DNA of 60,796 nt from QYOJ01 sp964449285 (GCA_964449285.1 CAYUZX010000015.1:1-60796), one strand, 5' to 3'. Numbered from the stretch's first letter, positions 8,546 through 17,809 are shown. The notes: generated by a model not told the origin, from the sequence alone. Translations and numbers: made by a program.

Positions 8546-10126
8546 TCATTTTTCCCTCTCCCACGTAGCCCCGTCTTTGGTGTCCTTCACCACAATACCC
8601 ATTTTTCCCAATTCATCCCTTATCCAGTCAGAGCCACTCCAGTCCTTACGTGTCCGGGCATCCTGACGTAACCTGATGATTAGCTCCATCAGGTCATCCA
8701 CTGTGTCAAACTGATCCTCTAAAGATTCATCCTCGAGTGCCAAAATTTCCGTGACGAACGTTTGAAACAGCTCTTGCAGCTGAGCCAACTCTTTTCCTGA
8801 CAGCTTCTCCTTTCCCTCTTTCACTGCATTGATTATCCTGACACCCTCAAAGAGATTCGCAATCACAACAGGACTATTGAAGTCGTCGTTCATGGCCTCA
8901 TAGCATCCGGTAACAAGATTCGCGATACGCGATTCGGGATCCGCGATGCCAGTGGCAGGATTCTGGTTGCTGGTTGCTGGTTGCTGGTTACTTGTTGAAG
9001 AACTTTTCCTTGAATCTTGACCCTCGACGTTTAACCCTGACTGCCAACTGCCAGCTGCCAATTGAAGACTTTTCAACGTCTTCCAGCCTGCCATCAATCG
9101 TTTCAATCCTTTTTCAGATGCCTGCAATGCTTCGTTGGAGAAATCTAGAGTACTACGGTAGTGAGCTTGCAGAATAAAGAAGCGGATGGTCATAGGACTG
9201 TATGCCTGTTCGAGCAATGGATGGCTCCCGCTGAAAAATTCTTCGAGCGAAACTGAATTGCCGAGGGATTTCCCCATCTTCTGGCCGTTGATTGTTATCA
9301 TGTTGTTGTGCAACCAGTAACATACAGCGTCTTTTCCGTTTGCGATCCTCGACTGGGCAATTTCACATTCATGATGCGGGAAGAGCAGGTCCATTCCACC
9401 TCCGTGGATGTCGAATTGTTCCCCTAAATACTTTGTTCCCATTACCGAGCATTCCAAGTGCCAGCCGGGGAAGCCGTCGCTCCAGGGAGAAGGCCATCGC
9501 ATAATGTGCTCGGGCTGTGCCTTCTTCCACAGGGCGAAATCGGCCGGATTTCGTTTTTCCACCTGACCCTCAAGTTGACGGGTATTTGCTATAAGATCTT
9601 CAAGCTTCCTTCCTGATAATTTTCCGTATTGATGGAATTGGTTGTACTTCTCTACGTCAAAATATACCGACCCATTTTTTATATATGCAAATCCGGCATC
9701 CAGAATCTTCTGGATCATCACGATCTGCTCAATGATATGTCCTGATGCCCTAGGTTCAATACTTGGTTGAAGTACATTCAACAACGTCATGAATTGATGG
9801 TACCGGTCTGTGTAATACTGCACTATTTCCATCGGTTCTACCTGATCCAATCTTGCTTTTTTAGCAATTTTATCTTCCCCTTCATCCAAGTCGTGTTCCA
9901 GGTGGCCTACATCTGTAATGTTTCGTACATACCTGACCTTGTAATCCAGGTGTTTTAAATACCTGAATACCAGATCGAATGTGATTGCTGGACGGGCATG
10001 GCCCAAGTGCGGATCACCATAAACTGTAGGACCACAAACATACAACCCAACAAACGGTTCATTCAACGGTTTGAAGAGCTCCTTTTTACGAGTCAGCGTG
10101 TTGAAAACAGTCAGGTTATGCTCCAT
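8546..10126 (-). CDS. cysS: Cysteine--tRNA ligase with a repeat-derived internal insertion
   Basis: A class I synthetase that charges tRNA-Cys. The HIGH-type motif HLGH (GDPHLGHARP), the KMGKSLGN signature loop, and zinc-ligand candidates in YVCGPTVYG, HLECSVM and HHECE are all present, so the catalytic core is intact. At 526 residues it is longer than usual for the family. The excess comes from about residues 354-403, between the GLKRLMAGWKTLKSL helix and CYEAMNDDFNSP, where the protein reads as Ser/Gln/Pro/Asn-rich low-complexity sequence encoded by heptamer arrays (see the repeat at 8916-9066). The frame stays open through it. The insert lies in the helical domain after the catalytic fold, so activity is probably kept. 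An octamer array follows the stop. Start at ATG 10126 leads straight into the conserved N terminus. Confidence 0.95.
   Translation of the reverse strand: MEHNLTVFNTLTRKKELFKPLNEPFVGLYVCGPTVYGDPHLGHARPAITFDLVFRYLKHLDYKVRYVRNITDVGHLEHDLDEGEDKIAKKARLDQVEPMEIVQYYTDRYHQFMTLLNVLQPSIEPRASGHIIEQIVMIQKILDAGFAYIKNGSVYFDVEKYNQFHQYGKLSGRKLEDLIANTRQLEGQVEKRNPADFALWKKAQPEHIMRWPSPWSDGFPGWHLECSVMGTKYLGEQFDIHGGGMDLLFPHHECEIAQSRIANGKDAVCYWLHNNMITINGQKMGKSLGNSVSLEEFFSGSHPLLEQAYSPMTIRFFILQAHYRSTLDFSNEALQASEKGLKRLMAGWKTLKSLQLAAGSWQSGLNVEGQDSRKSSSTSNQQPATSNQNPATGIADPESRIANLVTGCYEAMNDDFNSPVVIANLFEGVRIINAVKEGKEKLSGKELAQLQELFQTFVTEILALEDESLEDQFDTVDDLMELIIRLRQDARTRKDWSGSDWIRDELGKMGIVVKDTKDGATWEREK
8916..9066 (-). repeat. 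Heptamer micro-repeats translated inside cysS
   Basis: On the coding strand this segment strings together several 7-bp arrays: TTGGCAG/CTGGCAG/TTGGCAG, then GTAACCA followed by three GCAACCA units, then ATCGCGG, ATCCCGA, ATCGCGT and ATCGCGA. None contains a stop in the cysS frame. Confidence 0.75.
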
Positions 10127-10192
10127 AGATCAGTGAATTCGGCTGTAAAGTTAAGAAATTAAAACTTGCTAAAAGGTTAACAATAAAGTTCC

Positions 10193-10200
10193 TACTTTTG
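10193..10200 (+). promoter_or_regulatory. Bacteroidota -7 box for the threonine dehydrogenase gene
   Basis: TACTTTTG matches TAnnTTTG and lies 26 bp before the ATG at 10227 in the cysS/tdh divergent spacer. A TTG at 10166-10168 is 24 bp upstream, longer than the usual spacing. Confidence 0.45.
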
Positions 10201-10226
10201 CAGGTGAAACCATAACCCTGAAATAG

Positions 10227-11174
10227 ATGGAAAAAATTCTGGTCATTGGATGTTCCGGTCAAATCGGTTCAGAGCTGACACTTGAACTACGAAAAATGTA
10301 TGGTGACAGCAACGTCGTTGCCACCGATATCCGACCTGCGCCCTCCGACATCCTGGAGAGTGGTCCGTTCGAGATTCTTGATGTACTTGATGCCGGCAAA
10401 CTTCAGTTGATCTGTGAACACGAGAAGATTACTCAGATCTATCATTTAGCAGCCATCCTATCCGGCAACGCCGAAAAGCGCCCCATGCCTTCCTGGGATA
10501 TCAATATGCGCAGCCTCTTCAATGTATTGGAAATCGCCAAAGTAATTAAAATCAAAAAAATATTCTGGCCCAGCTCCATCGCCGTCTTCGGTCCCACGAC
10601 TCCCCGGATGAACACCCCGCAATATACCATCATGGAGCCCAACACGGTTTATGGGATCAGCAAGTTGGCCGGTGAGCGGTGGATTGAATATTACTACCAG
10701 AAGTACGGCGTTGATACCCGGAGTTTGCGCTATCCCGGACTGATCAGCTACAAGACGGAAGCAGGTGGTGGTACGACCGATTATGCTGTAGAGATTTTCT
10801 ATGACGCTATCAAGAAGGGGAACTATGAATGTTTCCTGAGCAGTGAAACGGCTCTTCCTATGATGTTTATGCCCGACGCTATCAAAGCCACAATCGACGT
10901 GATGGAGGCCGACTCCTCCAAACTAAGCCTCCGGTCAAGCTATAACGTAGCTGGGATCTGTTTTACCCCACACACCCTGTCCAATGAAATTAAAAAACAC
11001 ATTCCCGATTTTAAGATCACATACAAACCCGATTTCCGGCAGGCGATTGCCGACTCATGGCCAGACTGTATCGACGACAGCGTAGCACAAAAAGATTGGG
11101 GGTTGACCTACGAATACGATTTGCCGCGCATGACGCAGGTGATGGTCAATGAGATCAGGAAAAAATTGGCATAA
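10227..11174 (+). CDS. L-threonine 3-dehydrogenase, SDR/epimerase-like type
   Basis: The 315-residue protein is an extended short-chain dehydrogenase. The NAD-binding glycine motif is GCSGQIGSE near the N terminus, and the catalytic Tyr-Lys pair is in TVYGISKLAGE with an upstream WPSSIAVFG serine. The segment YPGLISYKTEAGGGTTDYAV is characteristic of the SDR-type threonine dehydrogenases known from Bacteroidota and other psychrophiles and from animals, not of the zinc MDR enzymes. It would oxidise L-threonine to 2-amino-3-ketobutyrate with NAD+. The partner ligase Kbl, which cleaves that product to glycine and acetyl-CoA, is encoded at 26382-27581, so the pathway is complete in the window though not in one operon. 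Confidence 0.88.
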   Translation: MEKILVIGCSGQIGSELTLELRKMYGDSNVVATDIRPAPSDILESGPFEILDVLDAGKLQLICEHEKITQIYHLAAILSGNAEKRPMPSWDINMRSLFNVLEIAKVIKIKKIFWPSSIAVFGPTTPRMNTPQYTIMEPNTVYGISKLAGERWIEYYYQKYGVDTRSLRYPGLISYKTEAGGGTTDYAVEIFYDAIKKGNYECFLSSETALPMMFMPDAIKATIDVMEADSSKLSLRSSYNVAGICFTPHTLSNEIKKHIPDFKITYKPDFRQAIADSWPDCIDDSVAQKDWGLTYEYDLPRMTQVMVNEIRKKLA

Positions 11175-11180
11175 CCATCA

Positions 11181-11208
11181 GTAGAGACGGGGCATGCCCC
11201 GTCTCTAC
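11181..11208. terminator. Perfect 28-bp palindrome between convergent genes
   Basis: Two 14-bp arms (GTAGAGACGGGGCA and its exact reverse complement) meet without a loop, between the ends of the threonine dehydrogenase and MBL genes. The TAG stop of the MBL gene (11205-11207) lies inside the right arm. It could act as a bidirectional terminator or mRNA-end hairpin, although no T-tract follows. Palindromes of this GTAGAGAC type are dispersed in many environmental genomes. Confidence 0.6.
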
Positions 11209-12047
11209 AGGATATCCGTTAACGTAAAAGCCTCCTTCATCCGAACCCCTTTTTCGGTCATTTCAACCGTACAACATTCGTTGTAGATGTCGTGTTCGAA
11301 AAAGAGGATATATCCCTTTTCTGCTGCTTCGATCATAAACTTTTCTTTTTCCTCCAGGGTGATCAATGGACGTGTGTCATAACTCATCACATAGGGTAAG
11401 GGGATATGGGCCGTAGAAGGAAGCAAATCGGCCATATAAACGATGGTCTTCCCATTATACCGGACAAACGGGATCACCTGGCCTTCGGTATGGCCATGAA
11501 ACAAGCGAATGGAAATACCGGAAATTATCTCAGCTTCCCCATCTATTAATTTCAACGTTCCCTTCTCTTTGATCGGAAGGATGTTCTCCCTGAGAAAGGA
11601 AGCTTTTTCACGATTGTTTGGGTTGGTAGCCCACTCCCATTGCTGGCGGCTGGTCCAGTAAGTAGCATTGGGAAAGGTGGGGAGGTAATCCGTTTTGTCA
11701 TCATTCCAACGAATCGCACCGCCGGCATGGTCAAAATGGAGGTGTGTCAGGATTACATCTGTAATATCTCCAGCTGTAAAACCCGCATTCTCAAGAGATC
11801 CGTCAAGTGTATCATCTCCGTTCAGGTAATAGTGCCCCATGAATTTCTGGGATTGCTTATCCCCGATGCCGCAGTCGATCAGCACTTTCCGGTTGCCGGT
11901 ATCGACCAGCAGGCAGCGCATCGACCAGTTGCATAGGTTGTTCTCGTCGCACGGGTAGAGCTTGCTCCACATCACCTTTGGCACCACGCCAAACATGGCA
12001 CCGCCGTCGAGTTTGAGGTTTCCGGTTAATATAGAATATAGTTTCAT
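11205..12047 (-). CDS. MBL-fold metallo-hydrolase (lactonase-like)
   Basis: The 280-residue protein shows the metallo-beta-lactamase metal site: THLHFDHAGG (HxHxDH), the His in LFHGHTEGQ, the bridging Asp in YMADLLPS and a final His in FFEHD. The N-terminal layout (MKLYSILTGNLKLDGGAMFG, then LVDTGNRKVLIDCGIG) resembles quorum-quenching lactonase-like and other MBL hydrolases that act on soluble esters or lactones. It has no signal peptide and should be cytoplasmic. The substrate is not predictable. It ends inside the palindrome at 11181-11208 and begins next to a heptamer repeat array that fills the spacer to butyrate kinase, so it may be the last gene of the 12-18 kb metabolic block. Confidence 0.85.
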   Translation of the reverse strand: MKLYSILTGNLKLDGGAMFGVVPKVMWSKLYPCDENNLCNWSMRCLLVDTGNRKVLIDCGIGDKQSQKFMGHYYLNGDDTLDGSLENAGFTAGDITDVILTHLHFDHAGGAIRWNDDKTDYLPTFPNATYWTSRQQWEWATNPNNREKASFLRENILPIKEKGTLKLIDGEAEIISGISIRLFHGHTEGQVIPFVRYNGKTIVYMADLLPSTAHIPLPYVMSYDTRPLITLEEKEKFMIEAAEKGYILFFEHDIYNECCTVEMTEKGVRMKEAFTLTDIL

Positions 12048-12050
12048 AAA

Positions 12051-12112
12051 GTTAGAGGTTAGAAGTTAGAAGTACGAACTGGAAGTTCGAAGGTAGAAGT
12101 AAGAAGCAAAAA
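12051..12112. repeat. Heptamer micro-repeat array between the MBL and butyrate kinase genes
   Basis: Nine near-phased units read GTTAGAG, GTTAGAA, GTTAGAA, GTACGAA, CTGGAA (6 bp), GTTCGAA, GGTAGAA, GTAAGAA and GCAAAAA. It abuts the octamer array at 12113 without a gap. Confidence 0.75.
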
Positions 12113-12160
12113 ATTTCGCTATTTCGCTACCTCACTATTTCGCTATTTCACTATTTCACT
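12113..12160 (-). repeat. Octamer micro-repeat array overlapping the butyrate kinase stop
   Basis: Six perfectly phased 8-bp units (plus strand ATTTCGCT twice, ACCTCACT, ATTTCGCT, ATTTCACT twice). The last unit overlaps the TAG stop codon at 12159-12161. On the coding strand nearly every unit carries TAG and TGA. Confidence 0.8.
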
Positions 12161-13232
12161 ACTGGTATTCCGAGATCTCAATCTCCCCCTTAATGACACG
12201 AAAAGCATTGGAAGCCATCGCCTGAATTTCATTATCTCCGGGGAAAACGATAACCTGGCCCAGGCGGTTCACGTGATCACGAATGATGTTAACTATGAAT
12301 TCGGAGTGTGCCAGGTCGCCCGTAAGTAAAATAGCGTCTATTTCGCCCTTCAGGGCAACAAACATCTCGCCTATAGACTTTGAAACCTGGTATGCCATGG
12401 CTTCAATGATCAATGTGGCATGCCTGTCTCCATCTTTGATCCTGTTTTCAATTTCGGTGATATCTGTGGTCCCCAGATGCGCGTTAATTCCACCCAGATG
12501 TGTCAGCAAAGCATATACCTCTTCCTTACTTTTATTTTCATCTGTAGTCATTTTCACGATCGCTCCTAATGGAAGACTCCCGCACCGGATCATGGAAAAT
12601 GGGCCGTCGCCTTCAAATCCCTGGTTGACATCGATCACCTTCCCTTTACAATGGGCACCAACAGTTGTTCCATTTCCCATATGAGCCACTATGAGGTTCA
12701 GCTCATGATAGTTTTTCTTAAGACTTTCAGCATATAATTTCGCAACTGCTTTTTGGTTGAGGGCGTGAAAGATCGATTTACGTTCAACTCCCGGAACACC
12801 AGTAATCCGTGCAATATCATGCATCTCATCAACCACAGTTGGATCAGCAATCAGAGCCTTGGCTCCCTCTATCTCTGCTGCGACGGCATCCGCCACCAAG
12901 CCACCGATATTGATAATATCGGTTCCTATCGGACTGTTTCTCAAGTCATAGCATAATGCTTCATTCACTTCATAGATCCCTGAATGCACTGGTTTGATTA
13001 ATCCTCCGCGCGAAATGACAATCTTAACATCAGAAAAGTTAAAATTGTTATTGCCCAACTCTTTGAAAACGACATCACGTCTGAATTCAATCTGATCGTA
13101 TACAGATTTAAACTGGCTGAGCTCTTCTGCCGAGTGTCTCCTGTTATTGATGTAGAGTAACTGAAAGTTATCAAAAACAGCTATCTGGGTTACCTTGTCC
13201 TTTGGGTTGACAACCAAAATATTGAAGGTCAT
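12159..13232 (-). CDS. buk: Butyrate kinase
   Basis: A 357-residue member of the acetate/butyrate kinase (ASKHA) family. Diagnostic segments are VVNPKDKVTQIAVFDN at the N terminus, PTVVDEMHDIARITG, ERKSIFHALNQKAVA, the phosphate loop LIVAHMGNGTTVGAH, and ILLTGDLAHSEF near the C terminus. It interconverts butyryl-phosphate (or a branched-chain acyl-phosphate) plus ADP with butyrate plus ATP. The gene lies 18 bp downstream of IcmF on the same strand, so it is co-transcribed with acyl-CoA dehydrogenase and the mutase. No phosphate butyryltransferase is visible in the window, so the acyl-phosphate would have to come from an enzyme encoded elsewhere. An octamer array begins at its stop codon. Confidence 0.92.
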   Translation of the reverse strand: MTFNILVVNPKDKVTQIAVFDNFQLLYINNRRHSAEELSQFKSVYDQIEFRRDVVFKELGNNNFNFSDVKIVISRGGLIKPVHSGIYEVNEALCYDLRNSPIGTDIINIGGLVADAVAAEIEGAKALIADPTVVDEMHDIARITGVPGVERKSIFHALNQKAVAKLYAESLKKNYHELNLIVAHMGNGTTVGAHCKGKVIDVNQGFEGDGPFSMIRCGSLPLGAIVKMTTDENKSKEEVYALLTHLGGINAHLGTTDITEIENRIKDGDRHATLIIEAMAYQVSKSIGEMFVALKGEIDAILLTGDLAHSEFIVNIIRDHVNRLGQVIVFPGDNEIQAMASNAFRVIKGEIEISEYQ

Positions 13233-13250
13233 AATTCCACTTTTTACGGG

Positions 13251-16200
13251 TTACATACTTCTTCTGTACTGTCCGCCCACATCAAACAGGGCGTGGGTAA
13301 TCTGACCGATGGAACAGATTTTAGAGGCCTCCATCAGGCTCTCAAAGATATTTAAATTCTGTGTAGTTCTGTGTTGCAGCTCATGCAGGGCGATTGCCGA
13401 CTCCTTTTCCCAAGTCTTATGAAGCTGTTTCAACATATCGATCTGGTACTGCTTCTCCTCTTCCGTCGACCTGATTATTTCACCTGGTAAAACAGTCGGA
13501 GACCCTTTGCTGGACAGAAAGGTGTTTACTCCCATGATCGGCAGCTTCCCCGAATTTTTCATCATCTCGTAATAGAGCGATTCTTCCTGAATCTTACTGC
13601 GTTGGTACATGGTCTCCATGGCCCCCAGCACACCACCCCTTTCTGATAACCGTTCAAATTCGAGCATTACAGCCTCTTCAACCAGATCTGTCAGCTCTTC
13701 AATAATAAATGATCCCTGCAAGGGATTTTGGTTTTTCGCTAAACCAAGTTCATGGTTGATGATCATCTGGATTGCCATTGCCCGGCGTACCGATTCTTCG
13801 GTAGGTGTGGTAATAGCTTCATCGTATGCATTGGTATGCAAGGAGTTGCAATTGTCGTAGATGGCATATAATGCCTGTAATGTGGTCCGGATATCATTGA
13901 AGTCAATCTCCTGGGCATGCAACGACCTCCCGGATGTCTGAATATGATATTTCAACATCTGTGACCGGGCGTTTGCCTTATACCGGTATTTCATTGTCTT
14001 GGCCCAGATTAATCTTGCCACTCTCCCAATCACCGAATATTCAGGATCGAGCCCGTTCGAGAAGAAGAAGGAGAGGTTAGGAGCAAACTTATTGATATCC
14101 ATGCCCCGTGAGGCATAATACTCAACATAGGTAAACCCGTTGGAGAGGGTAAGTGCAAGCTGGGTGATCGGATTAGCTCCCGCTTCTGCAATATGGTACC
14201 CGGAGATGGAGACAGAATAGAAATTCCTGACCTTTGACTTGATGAAGTATTCCTGGATATCCCCCATCATCTTCAGGGCAAAATCAGTAGAGAAGATACA
14301 GGTGTTTTGAGCCTGATCCTCTTTCAGAATATCCGCCTGAATGGTTCCCCGCACCTGGCACAGGGTTTCCTGCTTAATTTTCTCATAAACTTCACCGGGC
14401 AATACCTTGTCGCCGGTCACACCCAGTAGCATCAATCCAAGTCCGCTATTCCCCCTGGGCAATTTCCCCTGATAAGCTGGACGTTTTGTCCCTTTTTTCC
14501 GGTAGATCGCCTGAATCTTTTTCTCAACCTCCTCTTCCAGTCCATGCTCCCGGATATATTTCTCACATTGCTGGTCGATAGCCGTATTCATGAAATATCC
14601 TACCATCGTAGGTGCCGGTCCATTGATCGTCATGGAAACCGACGTGTTTGGATCCATCAGATCAAATCCTGAGTAAAGCTTTTTGGAGTCATCAAGGCAG
14701 GCGATTGAAACGCCTGAGTTCCCAATTTTTCCATAAATATCTGGCCGAACACCCGGGTCAAATCCATAGAGTGTTACGGAATCATAGGCTGTGGATAGGC
14801 GAACAAAGGGCATCCCATGCGAAACGTAATGAAACCGTTTATTGGTCCGTTCAGGTCCACCTTCTCCGGCAAACATCCTCGTAGGATCTTCACTGGTTCG
14901 TTTGAATGGGAAGACACCTGCAGCATATGGGAATTCACCGGGGACATTTTCCCGTAAATTCCACTTCAGGATATCTCCCCAACCCTGGTATTTTGGAAGG
15001 GAAATTTTGGGAATCCGGAGGTGGGATAGGGATTCTGTAAAGGTATCTACCTTTATCTCCTTATCCCTAACCTTGTAAATAAATGTTCCTGCCTGAAAGC
15101 TGTTGACTTTCTCAGGCCAATGCTTCAAAATTTCGCGATTCGCCGGTTCAAGTTCACTGGTAGTTTTTTCATAGATTTTCTCCAGCTCAGTTATGGCGGC
15201 TTGATGCCCTGCAGTTACTTCAGTAGAGGATAAACCTGATGACATCCGGAGTGTCTCCAGCGTTTCATGGATGGCATAGAGTCGTTGAGCTATGTCGGAT
15301 TGCTCCTGCGACCATTTGTTATAGCCCCTTATCGTTTCTGCAATTTCTGCCATGTAGCGGGTTCTGGATGGAGGGATAATAAATATCTTCTCCTTCATCT
15401 CATCTTTGCCCTGAAAATGACTGGGGAAGATTACGCCAGTCTTTTCTTTAATTGTTGAGATAATTGCCTGATAAAGTTTATTTACACCCGGATCATTGAA
15501 CTGCGACGCTACTGTTCCATAAACAGGCATCAGGTCAATGTCATCATGGAACCGGTTGTGGTTTCGTTGATACTGCTTTTTCACATCCCGCAAAGCATCC
15601 AGTGCGCCCCGCTTATCAAATTTATTGATGGCAATCAAGTCGGCAAAGTCCAGCATATCAATCTTTTCAAGCTGGCTTGCCGCCCCAAATTCAGGAGTCA
15701 TTACATAAAGAGTCAGGTCGCTGTGGTCAACGATTTCGGTGTCGGATTGGCCAATTCCGGAAGTTTCCACAATGATCAGGTCAAAGTCGGCGGCTTTGGT
15801 AACAGTTATCGCATCCTTGACATATTTAGAGAGCGCCAGATTGGATTGCCGGGTAGCCAGGGAACGCATATAGACCCTCGGGTCGCTGATGGCATTCATC
15901 CGTATCCGGTCGCCCAGAAGAGCGCCCCCGGTCTTGCGTTTGGTAGGGTCAACCGAGATAATCGCGATATTTTTATCTGGAAGGTCGTTCAGATAACGCC
16001 TGACGATCTCATCCACCAGGCTCGATTTTCCTGCACCACCGGTTCCGGTGATCCCAAGAATAGGAACCTTGTTTTTGGTTGCTTTGGCTTCCAGCTTTTG
16101 CAGCAAAGGACGAGCTTTTTCCGGATCATTTTCGGCCAGTGTGATAAGCCGTGAGATTGTTGTCTGATCGCGAACTTTAAGTTTATCGAAAGCAAATTTC

Positions 16201-16652
16201 TCCAGGGTATTCAGTGAAAAGTCACATCGTTCCAGAACATCATTGATCATACCCTGAAGGCTGAGCTCTCTCCCATCATCCGGGGAGTAAATCCTTGTAA
16301 TCCCGTATTCCTGAAGCTCCTTGATCTCTTCAGGCAGGATCACGCCACCCCCCCCTCCGAAGATCAGAATATGGCCACATCCCGCTCCGTGCAAAAGATC
16401 GTACATGTATTTGAAAAACTCCAGATGACCTCCCTGGTAGGAGGTGATAGCCACTGCTTGTGCATCTTCCTGGATAGCACAATCTACGATCTCCTGCACG
16501 GAGCGGTTGTGTCCGAGATGAATCACCTCCGCCCCACTTGCCTGCAGGATCCTGCGCATAATGTTAATGGCTGCATCGTGACCATCAAAAAGGGATGCAG
16601 CCGTAACGATGCGAATATGGTTTTTCGGTTTATACGGTTTGGGTATCTTCAT
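13251..16652 (-). CDS. icmF: Fused isobutyryl-CoA mutase (IcmF-type: B12 domain, G-protein chaperone, mutase)
   Basis: A 1133-residue three-part enzyme. The N-terminal cobalamin-binding domain (about residues 12-140) has the DGHDAA base-off histidine motif and the IFGGGGG segment. A MeaB/ArgK-type GTPase chaperone follows, with P-loop GTGGAGKSS at about residue 200 and NKFDKRG further on. The large catalytic TIM barrel (about residues 560-1090) contains VSISGYHIAEAGANP and SNGLDPEYSVIGR. Adenosylcobalamin-dependent IcmF converts isobutyryl-CoA and n-butyryl-CoA; some members also rearrange pivalyl-CoA or isovaleryl-CoA. The fused GTPase protects and reloads the cofactor. It lies 14 bp downstream of an acyl-CoA dehydrogenase and 18 bp upstream of butyrate kinase, which fits conversion of valine-derived isobutyryl-CoA and butyryl-CoA. 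The exact substrate is inferred from context. Confidence 0.92.
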   Translation of the reverse strand: MKIPKPYKPKNHIRIVTAASLFDGHDAAINIMRRILQASGAEVIHLGHNRSVQEIVDCAIQEDAQAVAITSYQGGHLEFFKYMYDLLHGAGCGHILIFGGGGGVILPEEIKELQEYGITRIYSPDDGRELSLQGMINDVLERCDFSLNTLEKFAFDKLKVRDQTTISRLITLAENDPEKARPLLQKLEAKATKNKVPILGITGTGGAGKSSLVDEIVRRYLNDLPDKNIAIISVDPTKRKTGGALLGDRIRMNAISDPRVYMRSLATRQSNLALSKYVKDAITVTKAADFDLIIVETSGIGQSDTEIVDHSDLTLYVMTPEFGAASQLEKIDMLDFADLIAINKFDKRGALDALRDVKKQYQRNHNRFHDDIDLMPVYGTVASQFNDPGVNKLYQAIISTIKEKTGVIFPSHFQGKDEMKEKIFIIPPSRTRYMAEIAETIRGYNKWSQEQSDIAQRLYAIHETLETLRMSSGLSSTEVTAGHQAAITELEKIYEKTTSELEPANREILKHWPEKVNSFQAGTFIYKVRDKEIKVDTFTESLSHLRIPKISLPKYQGWGDILKWNLRENVPGEFPYAAGVFPFKRTSEDPTRMFAGEGGPERTNKRFHYVSHGMPFVRLSTAYDSVTLYGFDPGVRPDIYGKIGNSGVSIACLDDSKKLYSGFDLMDPNTSVSMTINGPAPTMVGYFMNTAIDQQCEKYIREHGLEEEVEKKIQAIYRKKGTKRPAYQGKLPRGNSGLGLMLLGVTGDKVLPGEVYEKIKQETLCQVRGTIQADILKEDQAQNTCIFSTDFALKMMGDIQEYFIKSKVRNFYSVSISGYHIAEAGANPITQLALTLSNGFTYVEYYASRGMDINKFAPNLSFFFSNGLDPEYSVIGRVARLIWAKTMKYRYKANARSQMLKYHIQTSGRSLHAQEIDFNDIRTTLQALYAIYDNCNSLHTNAYDEAITTPTEESVRRAMAIQMIINHELGLAKNQNPLQGSFIIEELTDLVEEAVMLEFERLSERGGVLGAMETMYQRSKIQEESLYYEMMKNSGKLPIMGVNTFLSSKGSPTVLPGEIIRSTEEEKQYQIDMLKQLHKTWEKESAIALHELQHRTTQNLNIFESLMEASKICSIGQITHALFDVGGQYRRSM

Positions 16653-16666
16653 TGAATAAGACAGAC

Positions 16667-17809
16667 TTAGTCGTTCATGATTGCCCGGGAGATAATGATC
16701 TGTTGTATCTCACTGGTTCCCTCGTAGATCTGAGTCAGTTTGGCTTCACGCATGAGACGTTCAACGTGATATTCCTTCACATAACCATACCCACCGAGGA
16801 TCTGGACAGCCTCTGTGGTGACATACATGGCAGTTTCGGCAGCCCAGTATTTAGCCATCGCACTGGCCGTGCCATAGGGAAGTTTCTGGTCTTTCAACCA
16901 AGCCGATTTCACAGTAAAGTAACGTGCTGCTTCAATCCGGGTATGCATCTCAGCCAGTTTGAAACCAATTGCCTGGTGGTTGATAATCTCGGTACCAAAT
17001 GCTTTGCGCTCCTTTGCATACTGCAAGGCACGTTCGTAGGCTCCCTGAGCTATTCCCAGTGCCTGAGCGGCAATTCCGATCCTCCCTCCCTCAAGGGTCT
17101 TCATTGCTGCTTTAAAGCCAAAGCCATCCTCGCCTATCCGGTTCTCCTTGGGTACTTTCACGTCATTAAACATAACTGAATGGGTATCAGAACTTCTCAT
17201 CCCCATCTTATCTTCATGTGGACCAAGTGAAATACCGGGAGAATCCTTATCAACAATCAGCGCGTTGATCCCTTTATGTTTTTTCTCAGGATGTGTTTGC
17301 GCTATTAAAATATACGTGGAAGCGCAATTTGCATTGGTGATCCAGTTTTTGGTTCCGTTCACCAGGTAGTAGTCTCCCATATCAACAGCCGTGGTACGCT
17401 GGGAAGTTGCATCAGACCCGGCATCCGGCTCTGATAGTAAGAAGGCTCCCAGTTTCTCTCCCCTGGCAAGTGGTTTGAGATACTTCTCCTTTTGTGCTTC
17501 AGTGCCAAACTCTTCAAGTTCATAACAAACAAGCGAGTTATTCACAGAAATGATGACAGATGTCGCGGAGTCGACTTTCGATAACTCCTCCATAGCCAGC
17601 ACATAGGAGACAGTGTCCATCCCACCTCCGTCGTACTTGGGATCAACAGTCATTCCCATGAAACCTAGTTCGGTTAGTGCTTTGACGTGCTGGGTAGGGA
17701 ATTCGCATGTTGCGTCGCGCTCCAGAACGTCTTTGATCAGCTCCCGCTGGGCATAATCCCTGGCAGCTTGCTGGATCATCTTTTGCTCTTCTGTAAATTC
17801 AAAATTCAT
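16667..17809 (-). CDS. Acyl-CoA dehydrogenase, short-chain (butyryl-CoA dehydrogenase-like)
   Basis: The 380-residue flavoprotein matches the usual length for short-chain acyl-CoA dehydrogenases. Visible signatures are LLSEPDAGSDATSQRTTA, NGTKNWITNA, the FAD region RKAFGTEIINHQAIGFKLAEM, QILGGYGYVKEYHVER and IYEGTSEIQ, the segment that carries the catalytic glutamate in this group. It would oxidise butyryl- or isobutyryl-CoA to the enoyl-CoA, or reduce crotonyl-CoA in fermentation. It is the first gene of a tight three-gene unit with IcmF (14 bp) and butyrate kinase. No electron-transfer flavoprotein genes lie in the window. A -7-like box is present at 17839-17846. Confidence 0.93.
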   Translation of the reverse strand: MNFEFTEEQKMIQQAARDYAQRELIKDVLERDATCEFPTQHVKALTELGFMGMTVDPKYDGGGMDTVSYVLAMEELSKVDSATSVIISVNNSLVCYELEEFGTEAQKEKYLKPLARGEKLGAFLLSEPDAGSDATSQRTTAVDMGDYYLVNGTKNWITNANCASTYILIAQTHPEKKHKGINALIVDKDSPGISLGPHEDKMGMRSSDTHSVMFNDVKVPKENRIGEDGFGFKAAMKTLEGGRIGIAAQALGIAQGAYERALQYAKERKAFGTEIINHQAIGFKLAEMHTRIEAARYFTVKSAWLKDQKLPYGTASAMAKYWAAETAMYVTTEAVQILGGYGYVKEYHVERLMREAKLTQIYEGTSEIQQIIISRAIMND

